Origin: Bog-756 sp963701325
GTDB lineage: Bacteria; Actinomycetota; Acidimicrobiia; Acidimicrobiales; RAAP-2
Reading direction: 5' to 3'
Assembly (NCBI GenBank): GCA_963701325.1
Contig: OY969604.1
Location: forward strand, 682,001 to 746,000
DNA: 64,000 nucleotides
The notes under the pieces were generated by a model that saw nothing but the letters and a program-made list of their open reading frames with translations, was not told the DNA's origin and made no database searches. The position numbers and the translations under genes are program-made. This document shows, piece after piece, positions 27,023 to 36,332 of the stretch; positions within the stretch are counted from its first letter, which is position 1; each line of letters begins with the position of its first letter.

Positions 27023-28574
27023 ATGACCAACGAGCGCCACCTGGGTGTTCAAGCCCACGAGCATCCCGATCGGCCCGCCGTCGTCATGGCCGGATCGGGA
27101 CTCGTCACCACTTACCGGGATCTCAACGAACGATCCAACCAGATCGCCCATCTATTGCGCGACGCCGGTCTGCGAACCGGCGACCACGTTGCGCTGATGA
27201 TGGAGAACAGCTCGGCGTTCCTCGAAGTCGCCTGGGCGGCTCAGCGATCCGGTCTGTACTACACCGCGCTCAACAGCCACCTCCGTCGGAGCGAGGCGCA
27301 GCACATCCTCGACGACTGCGGGGCCACCGCCTTGTTCCTCTCGGCTGGGTTGGCCGATATCGCTGCCGAGCTCGATCGCAAACGGATCGGACTGTGCATC
27401 GTGGCGGGGGGTGAGGCAACCGGCTTCCTCCCCTACGACGACGCACTGGCACGGTGGCCGGTGACGCCGATCGTGGACGAAGCCGAAGGCCGAGAGATGC
27501 TCTATTCGTCGGGAACCACTGGATCGCCTAAGGGCGTGCGCAAGGTCCTGTCGGCCGCACCGATGGGAGATCCGACCGCAACCCCGGTGATGCTGGCAGC
27601 AAACTTCTCCCGGGTGGGAATCGACGGACACTCGGTCTACCTGTCCCCTGCTCCGCTGTACCATTCGGCACCCCTCGTCTACTCGATGGCGATGCACCGG
27701 CTCGGCGCCACCTCTGTGGTCATGGAGTCCTTCGACCCAGCGAACTGCCTCGACACCATCGAGCGGTACCGGGTCACGCACGCCCAATTCGTTCCCACCA
27801 TGTTCACCCGCATGCTGCGACTGGAGGACGAAGTCAAGGACTCGTACGATCTCTCGAGCCTGCAGTGGGTTGTCCACGCCGCGGCTCCTTGTCCGGTGCC
27901 TGTCAAGCAACAGATGCTCGACTGGTGGGGGATGATCATCCACGAGTACTACGCCGGCACAGAGGACATCGGATCGACCGCAATCACACCCGAGGAGTGG
28001 GTGGCCCACCCTGGTTCTGTCGGGCGGCCCCTCAACGAGGTCCACATCGTCGGCGACGATGCCGAAGTCGATCTCCCGGTGGGCGAGACCGGCACCGTGT
28101 ACTTCGCCGGCGGTCGCGAATTCGAGTACCACAACGATCCAGAGAAGACCGGTCACATGACGAACCAGCAGGGATGGAGGACACTGGGCGACGTCGGCTA
28201 CCTGGACGCCGACGGCTATCTCTATCTCACCGACCGCGCCTCCGACATGGTCATCTCCGGCGGTGTGAACATCTATCCACCGCGAGGCCGAACAGGTTCT
28301 CGCCACCCACCCCCAGGTGGTCGACGTAGCCGTGTTCGGGATCCCCGACGAGGAGATGGGAGAGTCGTTGCTGGCGGTGGTCCAGAAGCCGCTCGGCAAT
28401 GACTCCCTCACGGCAGCAGAGCTCATGGCGTGGTGCCGAGACCGTCTTGCCGGCTACAAGTCTCCCCGAGCGATCGAGTTCATCACGGAGATGCCCCGCG
28501 ACCCGAGTGGGAAACTCTTCAAGCGACTCCTCCGTGAGCCCTACTGGAAGGATCGATCCTCTCGCATCGTGTGA
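27023..28574 (+). CDS. AMP-dependent acyl-CoA synthetase, frameshifted near the 3' end
   Basis: Adenylate-forming ligase of about 517 residues if repaired. MTNERHLGVQAHEHPDRPAVVM opens it, YSSGTTGSPKGVRKV is the P-loop, YYAGTEDIG the A5 motif, and SDMVISGGVNIYP the hinge region. The frame then breaks at 28277-28280. NIYP should be followed by REAEQVLATHPQVVDVAVFG, which is present one base out of register and continues to DPSGKLFKRLLREPYW (catalytic Lys) and the stop at 28574. One surplus base (CCACC where CC is expected) explains it. As it stands the protein would lose its C-terminal lid and the catalytic lysine. ATG 27023 is preferred because GGCGGGGG lies 7 nt upstream. Confidence 0.85.
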
Positions 28575-28642
28575 CTAGCTGAGCTGGCGGAAGACCGTAC
28601 TGCAGCCGATCGTCGTTGCTGAACGCAGGAGGAATGCAGTGC

Positions 28643-30220
28643 TCACCCGCCGAGGTAGGAGGTGATGGCCTGCGCCATAGCCGCTGCCGCCGACAGCTGG
28701 AATGCCGGGCTGACCAGAATGGCCGCATCGGTTGCGTTTTGCATGTTGCCGCACTCGATGAGCACTTTGGGAACAGTGGTGAGATTGAGTCCAGCCAGGT
28801 TGTCTCGGGGTTGCAGCCCGTCGACCCCATCGTAGGAGCTCAGCGGCATACCCGTCTCCGCCAGGAACGTGTTGCGCATGATGGCAGCAAAGGCTGTCGA
28901 GGACGAGATCACTTGGTTGTTGGGACCATCGGCCACCGGCTCGAGGACGGCGAAGCCTCGCCCGCCGACTGGCCCGCCGTCAGCGTGGATATCCACGGCC
29001 ACATCGGCATGGGCGCTGTTGATGATGGCCGCACGCGTGGTCACGCACGGGCCGATTCCAGAATTGCTCACGCGAGTCATGACCACTTCGGCACCTTCGG
29101 CCTCCAGGTCGGCCTGCAGAAGAGAGGCGACGTTGAAGTTGAACTGTGCTTCCGTGTAACCGCTCGCCGTTTCAGTTCCGGTGGTGTCACAGGGTTCGTC
29201 CTCTTGGCCGTTCCAGACTGGCTGGTTGATGATCTGAGGAGCGGTGAAGTTCAACCCGTTGTGCCCAGGGTCGATCCCGACGATCTTTCCTGCCAGCGGC
29301 AGCGATGATCCAAACACGAGCCAGTAGCCGTTGCCGTCAGGCGTGGCGGCCATGCCGACGGCCGGCGCAGCGAGCACGACTCCACCCTCTGAGCCATGGA
29401 ACTGGGCGTCGCCGAAGCTGAAGATGCCCCCGTCAGAGGCAACCATCCAGTAGCCATCACCGCTTGGGGTGGCGGCCATGCCGACAACCGGCCTGTTGAG
29501 GCTCAGCGAGCCGGTCGAGCCGCGGAACTGGGCATCGCCGAACGAGAAGACGCCACCATCCGCGGCTACCAGCCAGTACCCCTTGCCATCCGGGGTGGCG
29601 GCCATGCCGACAACCGGCCTGTTGAGGCTCAGCGAGCCGGTCGAGCCGCGGAACTGGGCATCGCCGAACGAGAAGACGCCACCATCCGCGGCTACCAGCC
29701 AGTACCCCTTGCCATCCGGGGTGGCGGCCATGCCGACGACCGGCTTGTTGAGGGTCAGCGAGCCGGTCGAGCCGTGGAACTGGGCGTCGCCGAAGCTGAA
29801 GATGCCCCCATCCGCGGCTACCAGCCAGTACCCCTTGCCATCCGGGGTGGCGGCCATGCCGACGACCGGCTTGTTGAGGGTCAGCGAGCCGGTCGAGCCG
29901 TGGAACTGGGCGTCGCCGAAGCTGAAGATGCCACCGTCAGAAGCAACCATCCAGTAGCCATCACCGCTCGGGGTGGCTGCCATGCCGACAACCGGTGCCC
30001 TCGGATTGCTCAATGCATTCATCCCGAGCGAGGCTCCACCAAACGAAACGACCGAGTTCGGGGCCGGAGAGGGAGCTTCGACGCGAGGAGCCGTCGACGC
30101 TGCACCTGCACCGACCCGTCCCGGGGCCCACGCGATCGCCAGCGCCATCAGGAGAAGTAGCGAGGCCGACACAGACAATCCCGCAAGTCGCCATACCCCG
30201 GATTGCCGACACGGTCCCAT
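28643..30220 (-). CDS. Secreted N-acetylmuramoyl-L-alanine amidase with tandem 42-residue repeats
   Basis: 525 residues: signal peptide (LAGLSVSASLLLLMALAIAWAPG), a short linker, about five and a half tandem 42-residue repeats (consensus PVVGMAATPDGKGYWLVAAD then GGIFSFGDAQFHGSTGSLTL), then a zinc amidase of the Amidase_3 type. Zinc ligands are His in GIDPGHNG (about 319), Glu in YTEAQFNF (about 358) and His in DIHADGG (about 408); the catalytic Glu is in LIECGNMQN (about 487). It should cleave the amide between muramic acid and the stem peptide outside the cell, with the repeats probably forming a propeller or wall-binding scaffold. It is divergent from the GH15 gene. Confidence 0.88.
   Translation of the reverse strand: MGPCRQSGVWRLAGLSVSASLLLLMALAIAWAPGRVGAGAASTAPRVEAPSPAPNSVVSFGGASLGMNALSNPRAPVVGMAATPSGDGYWMVASDGGIFSFGDAQFHGSTGSLTLNKPVVGMAATPDGKGYWLVAADGGIFSFGDAQFHGSTGSLTLNKPVVGMAATPDGKGYWLVAADGGVFSFGDAQFRGSTGSLSLNRPVVGMAATPDGKGYWLVAADGGVFSFGDAQFRGSTGSLSLNRPVVGMAATPSGDGYWMVASDGGIFSFGDAQFHGSEGGVVLAAPAVGMAATPDGNGYWLVFGSSLPLAGKIVGIDPGHNGLNFTAPQIINQPVWNGQEDEPCDTTGTETASGYTEAQFNFNVASLLQADLEAEGAEVVMTRVSNSGIGPCVTTRAAIINSAHADVAVDIHADGGPVGGRGFAVLEPVADGPNNQVISSSTAFAAIMRNTFLAETGMPLSSYDGVDGLQPRDNLAGLNLTTVPKVLIECGNMQNATDAAILVSPAFQLSAAAAMAQAITSYLGG
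29345..29995 (-). repeat. 126-bp tandem coding repeats in the amidase gene
   Basis: The same phrase GGTGGCGGCCATGCCGAC recurs on the plus strand at 29468, 29594, 29720 and 29846, exactly 126 bp (42 codons) apart. Adjacent central copies are almost identical even at silent positions, while the outer copies are more divergent. This pattern fits recent duplication or gene conversion inside the array. Confidence 0.9.
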
Positions 30221-30563
30221 CGTCGATCACCCTATCCAGGGACAGTTGTCCTCGTCCGGTCGGCCTCGCCCACGCGCCGATCGCGATACCCGTCTCGTAA
30301 CCAGGGATGCTCGACGATCTGGGCTGCTCAGGACTTCTCATCCATCGGGACAGCGGATGACGGGACCGAACCCTCGACCTTCACCTTGGCAGCAGAACCA
30401 GCCACAGAATCCACCCACCAATCGTTTCCCAGCTGCCCGGGGTCCCCGATCGAGTAGCGGGTCGAGGGTCGATCCTCATCCGTCGGAGATGGCACAATAC
30501 GACGCGATTCCCACGACGAGGCGCACTCGGCGATTTGGACCCTTCAACCTGAGGTCGCGGACA
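30221..30563. other. Divergent intergenic region between amidase and GH15 genes
   Basis: About 340 bp without a gene on either strand. It must contain the promoters for the leftward amidase and the rightward glycosidase. I see no convincing inverted repeat, RNA or conserved box. Confidence 0.5.
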
Positions 30564-32366
30564 GTGACTCAACCCATCGAGGACTACGCGATGATCGGCG
30601 ATACCGAGACTGCCGCGCTTGTCGGACGAGATGGTTCCATCGACTGGCTTTGCCTTCCTCGCTTCGACTCAGGGAGTTGTTTCGCCAAATTGCTCGGAGA
30701 GAACAAGCACGGCCACTGGCAGATAATCGCTGACCAACCGGTTACCTCCCACGCGCGTCGCTATCGGAGTAACTCGATGGTGCTCGAGACCGAGATCACC
30801 ACCGGCACCGGTGTCGTCCAGGTCGTCGACTTCATGCCTCCCCGACATCACCATCCGAGAGTTGTCCGGATCGTACGGGGCATTGAGGGCGAGGTGCAGA
30901 TGCGGACCGAGTTGGTCATGCGCTTCGGATATGGGTACGACGTTCCATGGGTCCGACGGACTGACCGCGGTCTTAGTGCCATCGCCGGTCCAAATGCGCT
31001 CGTTCTCGACTCCCCCATCGAGCTCCAGGGCATCAAGATGCGCCACGAGGGGAAGTTTGCGATCCATGCCGGGGACGAGGCGACATTTGTCCTCGCCTGG
31101 TATCGGTCTCACGAGGATCCCCCGATCGTCCTCGATACCGCACGGGCGCTCGATGAGACGATCACGTTTTGGGAAGATTGGTGTGGCGGGGTTCTGCCGG
31201 TGTACGGAGAATGGCACGAGCTGGCATTACGGTCGCTCATCACATTGAAAGGATTGACCTACGGTCCGACGGGTGGCATCGTCGCCGCCGCGACGACATC
31301 GCTCCCCGAGTCCATTGGGGGCGTGCGCAATTGGGACTACCGCTTCTGCTGGATCCGTGACGCCACCCTCACGCTCGAGGCTCTGATCGAATCGGGTTTG
31401 CGCGAAGAAGCAGAGAGCTGGCTTGCCTGGCTGGGACGCGTCGCCGCAGGCGATCCCGATCAACTGCAGATCATGTACGGACCAGCCGGGGAACGTCGCT
31501 TGACCGAAATGGAGGTCGATTGGCTCCCCGGTTACGAGGGATCATCGCCGGTGCGGATCGGCAATGCCGCCTCCGGGCAGTTCCAACTCGACGTCTACGG
31601 CGAGCTCATGGACGCCATCGATCGGGCTCGCTCCTATGGCATTCCCGTGCACGAGATCATCTGGCGGATTCAGGGGGCGATCATGAGGTTCCTCGTCGAC
31701 CACTGGTCGGATCCTGACGACGGAATCTGGGAGGTCCGAGGTCCTCGTCGACAATTCACCCATTCGAAGGTCATGGCCTGGGTCGCTTTCGACCGAGCCG
31801 TTCGCGGTGTCGAAGTCCACGGTCTGGAGGGCCCTGCCGACAAGTGGAGCGCCATCCGGGATGCGATCCATGCCGATGTGTGCGCGAAGGGGTGGAACGC
31901 CGACGTCGGGGCATTCACTCAGTCCTACGGAGCAGTCGAACTCGATGCCAGCGTGTTGATGATGCCGCTCGTTGGATTCCTCTCCGGAGACGACGAACGA
32001 GTGGTCCGGACCGTCGAAACCATCCAACAGCACCTCACAAAGGACGGGTTCGTCCTCCGGTACGAGAACGAATCGGGGGTGGACGGGTTGCCGGGCCGCG
32101 AGGGAATGTTCCTCCCGTGCACCCTCTGGTTAGTCGGCTGCTTACGGCACATGGGCCGGCTCGACGAGGCAACGGCCCTCTTCCGACGGGTTGCCGCCCT
32201 GGTCAACGACGTCGGACTGATCTCCGAGGAATATGACCCGGCTAGCCAGCGCTTTCTCGGGAACTTTCCGCAAGCGTTCACCCACGTGGGAATCGTGAAC
32301 GCTGCACGAGGCCTGAGTGCTTCCCGCGCAGCGCATCACATCGGAGATCCTGGTGGCCCCAGTTAG
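30564..32366 (+). CDS. Glycoside hydrolase family 15 protein (trehalase/glucoamylase-like)
   Basis: 600-residue cytoplasmic (alpha/alpha)6 glycosidase. The N-terminus PIEDYAMIGDTETAALVGRDGSIDWLCLPRFDS is characteristic of actinobacterial GH15 proteins, several of which hydrolyse alpha,alpha-trehalose. Catalytic-domain motifs are GGVRNWDYRFCWIRDA (about residue 252), EMEVDWLPGYEGS (about 316), WEVRGPRRQFTHSKVMAWVA and SEEYDP (about 553). The GTG at 30564 has a GAGG upstream and begins directly before the conserved N-terminus, so it is preferred over ATG 30489. Trehalase or alpha-glucan hydrolase cannot be told apart from sequence alone. Confidence 0.9.
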   Translation: MTQPIEDYAMIGDTETAALVGRDGSIDWLCLPRFDSGSCFAKLLGENKHGHWQIIADQPVTSHARRYRSNSMVLETEITTGTGVVQVVDFMPPRHHHPRVVRIVRGIEGEVQMRTELVMRFGYGYDVPWVRRTDRGLSAIAGPNALVLDSPIELQGIKMRHEGKFAIHAGDEATFVLAWYRSHEDPPIVLDTARALDETITFWEDWCGGVLPVYGEWHELALRSLITLKGLTYGPTGGIVAAATTSLPESIGGVRNWDYRFCWIRDATLTLEALIESGLREEAESWLAWLGRVAAGDPDQLQIMYGPAGERRLTEMEVDWLPGYEGSSPVRIGNAASGQFQLDVYGELMDAIDRARSYGIPVHEIIWRIQGAIMRFLVDHWSDPDDGIWEVRGPRRQFTHSKVMAWVAFDRAVRGVEVHGLEGPADKWSAIRDAIHADVCAKGWNADVGAFTQSYGAVELDASVLMMPLVGFLSGDDERVVRTVETIQQHLTKDGFVLRYENESGVDGLPGREGMFLPCTLWLVGCLRHMGRLDEATALFRRVAALVNDVGLISEEYDPASQRFLGNFPQAFTHVGIVNAARGLSASRAAHHIGDPGGPS

Positions 32367-32426
32367 CAGAGGCCCGGCCTGCTTGTTTGTCTCGGTTCGC
32401 CTGGGCCGAAGGACAAGGGAGTCATC

Positions 32427-32432
32427 TAGGAT
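32427..32432 (+). promoter_or_regulatory. Putative -10 box of leaderless SnoaL-like gene
   Basis: TAGGAT lies 6 nt before GTG 32439 with no ribosome-binding site between, consistent with a transcript that begins at the start codon. Confidence 0.45.
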
Positions 32433-32438
32433 CAGTCA

Positions 32439-32846
32439 GTGATGAGTACGCCAGAGCCTCAGCGCCTGATCAACGCAAGGCGGTTCTTTCTCGGCTATTC
32501 GAGAGAGACCGTCGACGACGCGGTAGAGCTACTGTCGCCCCACGTCGTCTATTCGGTATCAGGACACAGTCGGCTTTCCGGGGTGTTCCACGGGCCCGAT
32601 GAGGTGCGGCAACACATTGTCAACCTGATCGACTTCTCCCGAGGCACATTCGAAGTGCTGAAGTGGATGGACTGGATGGTTGGTGAGACACACATCACAG
32701 TGCTTCAATATGCTCAGGCCCAGACTGATGGCCGCATCTACCGCGGACACCACATGTATCTTCTCGAGTTCGACCCGGACGATCTTCTGACCGCCATCAC
32801 GGTCTTCTTCGAGGATCAAGCGGCCGCTGACCGGTTCTTCGTGTAA
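32439..32846 (+). CDS. SnoaL/NTF2-like protein
   Basis: 135 residues with a cone-shaped NTF2-like fold pattern: an N-terminal helix pair (INARRFFLGYSRETVDDAVELL), then VVYSVSGHSRLSGVFHGPDEVRQHI, and four long strands ending in ITVFFEDQAAADRFF. The motif G.FHG.DEV is typical of SnoaL-like proteins, which may be small hydrolases, isomerases or ligand binders. GTG 32439 is preferred to the adjacent ATG 32442 because of the -10 box 6 nt upstream. Single gene; function unknown. Confidence 0.75.
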   Translation: MMSTPEPQRLINARRFFLGYSRETVDDAVELLSPHVVYSVSGHSRLSGVFHGPDEVRQHIVNLIDFSRGTFEVLKWMDWMVGETHITVLQYAQAQTDGRIYRGHHMYLLEFDPDDLLTAITVFFEDQAAADRFFV

Positions 32847-33274
32847 GACAGCTGATCCGTTCTCCTCATGCGCAGTTGCCGCCACGTGACCCCTCCCGCC
32901 GCCTCGAGGTGCAAGGAGATCCAAGCGTCTTCCTGTGTGGCTCTGCTTCCCTCAGGGATCTGTTGGTGACGAAGCCTGGACCTGGCCAGACCGAGGGGTG
33001 AGCCAGTGGGTGACCGTCGTGGCGCGGGGTCGGTCAGGGCGCGGATCGCGTCCAGCCGACGCTGGTCGCGGACGGTCACTCGCTCATGCTGGCGGAGGTG
33101 CTCTGACCAGGAGGCCACAACGAACTGCTCGACGATCCGAAGTGGGTCGCCGGCATCCTGCCAGATCCGCCAGCCGCTCGCTCCCGTGCGACGCCGGCTG
33201 AACCGGGCTTCCTCGAGTGCGACAAAGAGATCATCTGCGTGCCCCTCCCGAGACCAGTACTCGACCGTGACCAT
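32816..33274 (-). pseudogene. Remnant of an MFS transporter C-terminal tail
   Basis: The frame contains MVTVEYWSREGHADDLFVALEEARFSRRRTGASGW, then RIVEQFVVASWSEHLRQHERVT. This is the soluble ferredoxin/ABM-like tail of EntS-type (MFS_3) permeases. No transmembrane part is present: upstream sequence in frame extends only a few tens of residues (WQWACSDVGEEPPGGPV) before the neighbouring thiolase gene. After ALTDP the reading runs into unrelated sequence and overlaps the 3' end of the SnoaL-like gene. Best read as a decayed transporter. A GGAGG before the ATG leaves a small chance that it is expressed as a stand-alone domain. Confidence 0.6.
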
Positions 33275-33363
33275 CACCGGACCTCCGGGCGGCTCTTCTC
33301 CTACATCCGAGCAAGCCCACTGCCAGAAGGAGGGACCTCGCAGGGTCCCGGCTGACGAGACCC

Positions 33364-34605
33364 TCAGGTGGCTCTCGGATTCTCCAGTACGAGGGCGACG
33401 CCCTGGCCCGACCCGACGCACACCCCCAGGATTCCGAACCTGGCCGCACGCATCCGGAGCTCGGTGGTCAGCGTCAGGACGTAGCGGGTACCTGACGAAC
33501 CGAACGGATGACCGATGGCGACAGCCCCTCCATTCGGGTTGAGCCGCTCGTCGGGAACGACGAAGCCGTCCAGTTGTCGGGGCAACTCACGAAGTACGCC
33601 GAGGGCTTGGGCAGCAAAGGCCTCGTGGACTTCCCAGATGGCGATGTCGTCGGGGGCAAGGCGGGCCCTCTTCAGCGCCTCAGCCATGGCGAATGCCGGA
33701 GCGATTCCCATGTACTGCGGGTCGAGGGCATAGGTGGCCGATGCCACCACTCTGGCGATGGGCTCCACGCCCAGACCCTCTGCGGCCGCCTCACTGGCCA
33801 AGACAACGGCGCTGGCACCGTCGCTGAGAGGCGAAGAGTTCCCAGCGGTCATCTGGGTCGTGTTGGGCTGGGGTGGCAGTGCAGCCAATTGCGCTTCGGT
33901 GGTATCCCCCCTGATGGTCTCGTCGTGCTCGAAGATGCGAGCCGGTTGCTTACGATCGGCGGCGATCTCGACGGGATGGATCTCTTCGGCCAGGCGGCCG
34001 GAATCACGAGCCGCTGCAGCGTGGAGATGCGAGCGTAGAGCAAATGCGTCGATCTCCTCGCGACTCAGCTCGTAGCGGTCGGCAACGTTCTGGGCGGTCT
34101 TGATCATCTCGACGTAGGCATTGCGGGAAAGCAACGTCGGGTTCGGCGGACCACCTGCCCCGGCCCACATCGTGTCCAGCAAGAGCACAGGGCCGCGTGG
34201 GCTGAACGGGGCGGCTCCCTTCATGAACGCCCACCCAGACCTGGACATCGACTCGACCCCGCCAGCCAGGCCAACGCCGAGCTCGTCGCTCCGGATCGCG
34301 TGCGCGACCGAGATGGCGCAGGTGAGTGAGGACGCACAGAACCGATTCAGGGTCACTGCGGGTACGGAGTCGGGGAACCCGGCGCCGAGCGCGGCCCAGC
34401 GAGCGATGTCGCCCATACCCTCGTGGGCCGGGTTTACGCAGCCGGCAGCAATGTCCTCGATCCGCTCGAGAGGCACCCCGACCTTCTCGCAGGCGGCAAC
34501 CATCGTCTGGCCGAGCAGGTCGTCGGTACGAATGTGGGAGAGCGAGCCTCCATAGCGTCCGACCGGTGTTCGCACACCACCGAGGATGAATGCGTCAGTC
34601 GGCAT
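33364..34605 (-). CDS. Acetyl-CoA acetyltransferase (thiolase)
   Basis: 413-residue thiolase with all catalytic elements: nucleophilic Cys in LNRFCASSL (about residue 90), EVHEAFAAQ (usual form NEAFA), NPNGGAVAIGHPFGSSG with the active-site His, and the second Cys in CVGSGQG. It cleaves 3-ketoacyl-CoA or condenses acetyl-CoA. It is monocistronic on the minus strand between the transporter remnant and a nitrilase-family gene. The presence of the Cys contrasts with the thiolase-like protein at 17-18 kb. Confidence 0.93.
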   Translation of the reverse strand: MPTDAFILGGVRTPVGRYGGSLSHIRTDDLLGQTMVAACEKVGVPLERIEDIAAGCVNPAHEGMGDIARWAALGAGFPDSVPAVTLNRFCASSLTCAISVAHAIRSDELGVGLAGGVESMSRSGWAFMKGAAPFSPRGPVLLLDTMWAGAGGPPNPTLLSRNAYVEMIKTAQNVADRYELSREEIDAFALRSHLHAAAARDSGRLAEEIHPVEIAADRKQPARIFEHDETIRGDTTEAQLAALPPQPNTTQMTAGNSSPLSDGASAVVLASEAAAEGLGVEPIARVVASATYALDPQYMGIAPAFAMAEALKRARLAPDDIAIWEVHEAFAAQALGVLRELPRQLDGFVVPDERLNPNGGAVAIGHPFGSSGTRYVLTLTTELRMRAARFGILGVCVGSGQGVALVLENPRAT

Positions 34606-34701
34606 GGCTGTCCGTCATCTCTCTGAAGCTCGAATCTCGATGCCACATTATCTCGACGGCTCCGATCCGGCACTGCCGATTCGTCGTCATGTGATCACAG
34701 A

Positions 34702-35598
34702 TCATCTGCGCGAATCAGAACGATCGAAGGCTGGCACGCCTCGTTCGTGGGACATCAGGCGCCTGTACGCACTGGGTTTCCGGTAGGCGTCTCCCATCGT
34801 CTCACGCCTTCGATACTCCCTGAGTGCCTCCAGATCGAGAGGGGCAAGGTAGACGCCCTCGCCATCGCCCGCCTCAAAAATGAGCTGGTCACGAGGTTGA
34901 CCATTCGGTTGACCAGTCTGTTCGTAGACCATTCCGTCAAAGACGCTGGAATGGCCATCTTGATCGGGAGCCGAATAGTTCACCGTTGCGATCGCGGTCA
35001 TATTTTCGAAGGCTCGGGACCGAAGCTGACAGGTCCGCTCGCCGGCCATGGGACAGGCGTTCGGAACCAGAATGAGCTCAGCACCACCGAGCATCAGTTC
35101 GCGCGCCGACTCGGGGAACTCTCGGTCAGCGCAGATCATGACGCCGACGTCGACGAACCCGCCCTCAATGTCGAGCCGAGCGACCTCAAACGATTCTCCA
35201 GGTGTGAGGGCTTTCTCCATTCCCCAGTCACACGTATGAACCTTGGCATAGCAAAGAATTTCTTGGCCGTTCCGGTCGATGAGGAGGGCGGTGTTCCGAG
35301 GGGATCCAGGCCACCGCTCCAAGAATGTGACCAGAATCGCCATGTTGAGGTCGGACGCGGCTGTTCTGAATGCGTTCACCCATGGATCGTCACGGGCAAT
35401 GGCCATCTCCCGCCATCTGGCGCGTCCACTCTCGTCATCGGGGCAAGGGGCGTAACCGATCTGCCACATCTCTGGCAGGATTGCGATGTCCGCCCCCTCG
35501 TGAGCGGCCCGAGAACAGACCGCCAATCCCTTTTCGAGGTTGGCCTGTGGATCGCCACCGGAGGCGGATTGACAGAGAGCCAGCCGTAGGTTGGTCAC
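34702..35598 (-). CDS. Carbon-nitrogen hydrolase (nitrilase superfamily)
   Basis: 298 residues with the Glu-Lys-Cys triad: Glu in ILPEMWQIGY (about 43), Lys in CYAKVHTCDWG (about 118) and Cys in VMICADREFPE (about 155). It is amidase-like rather than a true nitrilase, since the Cys context ICADREFPE resembles aliphatic amidase or N-carbamoylase branches. Substrate unknown. GTG 35598 is supported by a CATAAT box 6 nt upstream with no ribosome site, suggesting a leaderless mRNA. Confidence 0.9.
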   Translation of the reverse strand: MTNLRLALCQSASGGDPQANLEKGLAVCSRAAHEGADIAILPEMWQIGYAPCPDDESGRARWREMAIARDDPWVNAFRTAASDLNMAILVTFLERWPGSPRNTALLIDRNGQEILCYAKVHTCDWGMEKALTPGESFEVARLDIEGGFVDVGVMICADREFPESARELMLGGAELILVPNACPMAGERTCQLRSRAFENMTAIATVNYSAPDQDGHSSVFDGMVYEQTGQPNGQPRDQLIFEAGDGEGVYLAPLDLEALREYRRRETMGDAYRKPSAYRRLMSHERGVPAFDRSDSRR

Positions 35599-35604
35599 CG
35601 CTCC

Positions 35605-35610
35605 ATTATG
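35605..35610 (-). promoter_or_regulatory. Putative -10 box of leaderless nitrilase-family gene
   Basis: On the minus strand CATAAT is separated by 6 nt from GTG 35598. Confidence 0.4.
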
Positions 35611-35735
35611 CAGCGGAAGACCGGCACTGGATTCTCTTCGGCTGCCCGAGTGCTCCGGTTCTCAGTGTCCGAAGTGGCAACAGGACACACGCGAGCCAGA
35701 AGCGCCGAATGATCATCGAACTGAGAGAATGGGGC

Positions 35736-36185
35736 ATGCCAAGTTGGAATGACTTCCAATCCCAGGCACCCGATCTGGCGACGTTTGGAGCGGAGCGCCT
35801 GACTGCTGCCACGGCCTACTTGGCGACACTTCGGGACGGTGGCGCGCCTCGGGTTCACCCGATCTCGCCGATCATCGGCGGGGGGCGACTCCTTGTGTTC
35901 ATGGAGCCGACGTCGCCCAAGGGTCGCGACCTCCGAGAGCGAGGATGGTATGCCCTCCACAACGGCGTGCCCGACACACTCGGAAGCGGCGGCGAGTTCT
36001 TCGTCAGGGGCCGAGCGACTCTTTTGGATGACCCCGAACTGCGCTCGGTTGCTGCTGAGGCAGCGAGGTATCAACCGGAAGACCGTTACCTGCTGTTCGA
36101 GTTCGGGGTCGACGAAGCTCGCTGCAACGGGTACGGAGATGTGCCTCTTCCGGACCCAAGGGGTTGGTCGTCATCGCAATCGTGA
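35736..36185 (+). CDS. Pyridoxamine 5'-phosphate oxidase-like flavin-binding protein
   Basis: 149-residue split-barrel protein of the PNPOx-like group: FGAERLTAATAYLATLRDGGAPRVHPISPII, then LLVFMEPTSPKGRDLRERGWYALHN and EFFVRGRATLLDDPELR. This pattern matches small F420/FMN/heme-binding split-barrel proteins of actinobacteria. The ATG at 35736 begins the family-typical N-terminus and follows GAGAGAATGGGG. It lies 137 nt past the divergent nitrilase-family gene. Ligand and reaction unknown. Confidence 0.8.
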   Translation: MPSWNDFQSQAPDLATFGAERLTAATAYLATLRDGGAPRVHPISPIIGGGRLLVFMEPTSPKGRDLRERGWYALHNGVPDTLGSGGEFFVRGRATLLDDPELRSVAAEAARYQPEDRYLLFEFGVDEARCNGYGDVPLPDPRGWSSSQS

Positions 36186-36332
36186 ATGCCGCTTCGTCCG
36201 GTACGACGATGACACCAAACGCCGGCAGACGCCGTCGCCTAGCCTTCGCCTCATGCACGTTCCTCGAATACCTCTCTTGCTGCTGCCGGCTGAGTTCGTC
36301 GATGTAGCTGCTTCCTAGCGAGGCGGGAGGAA

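Noticed and set aside
29345..29995. Regular repeats as a CRISPR array
   Set aside because: The 126-bp units are contiguous, in frame, and encode a protein repeat; there are no unique spacers and no cas genes.
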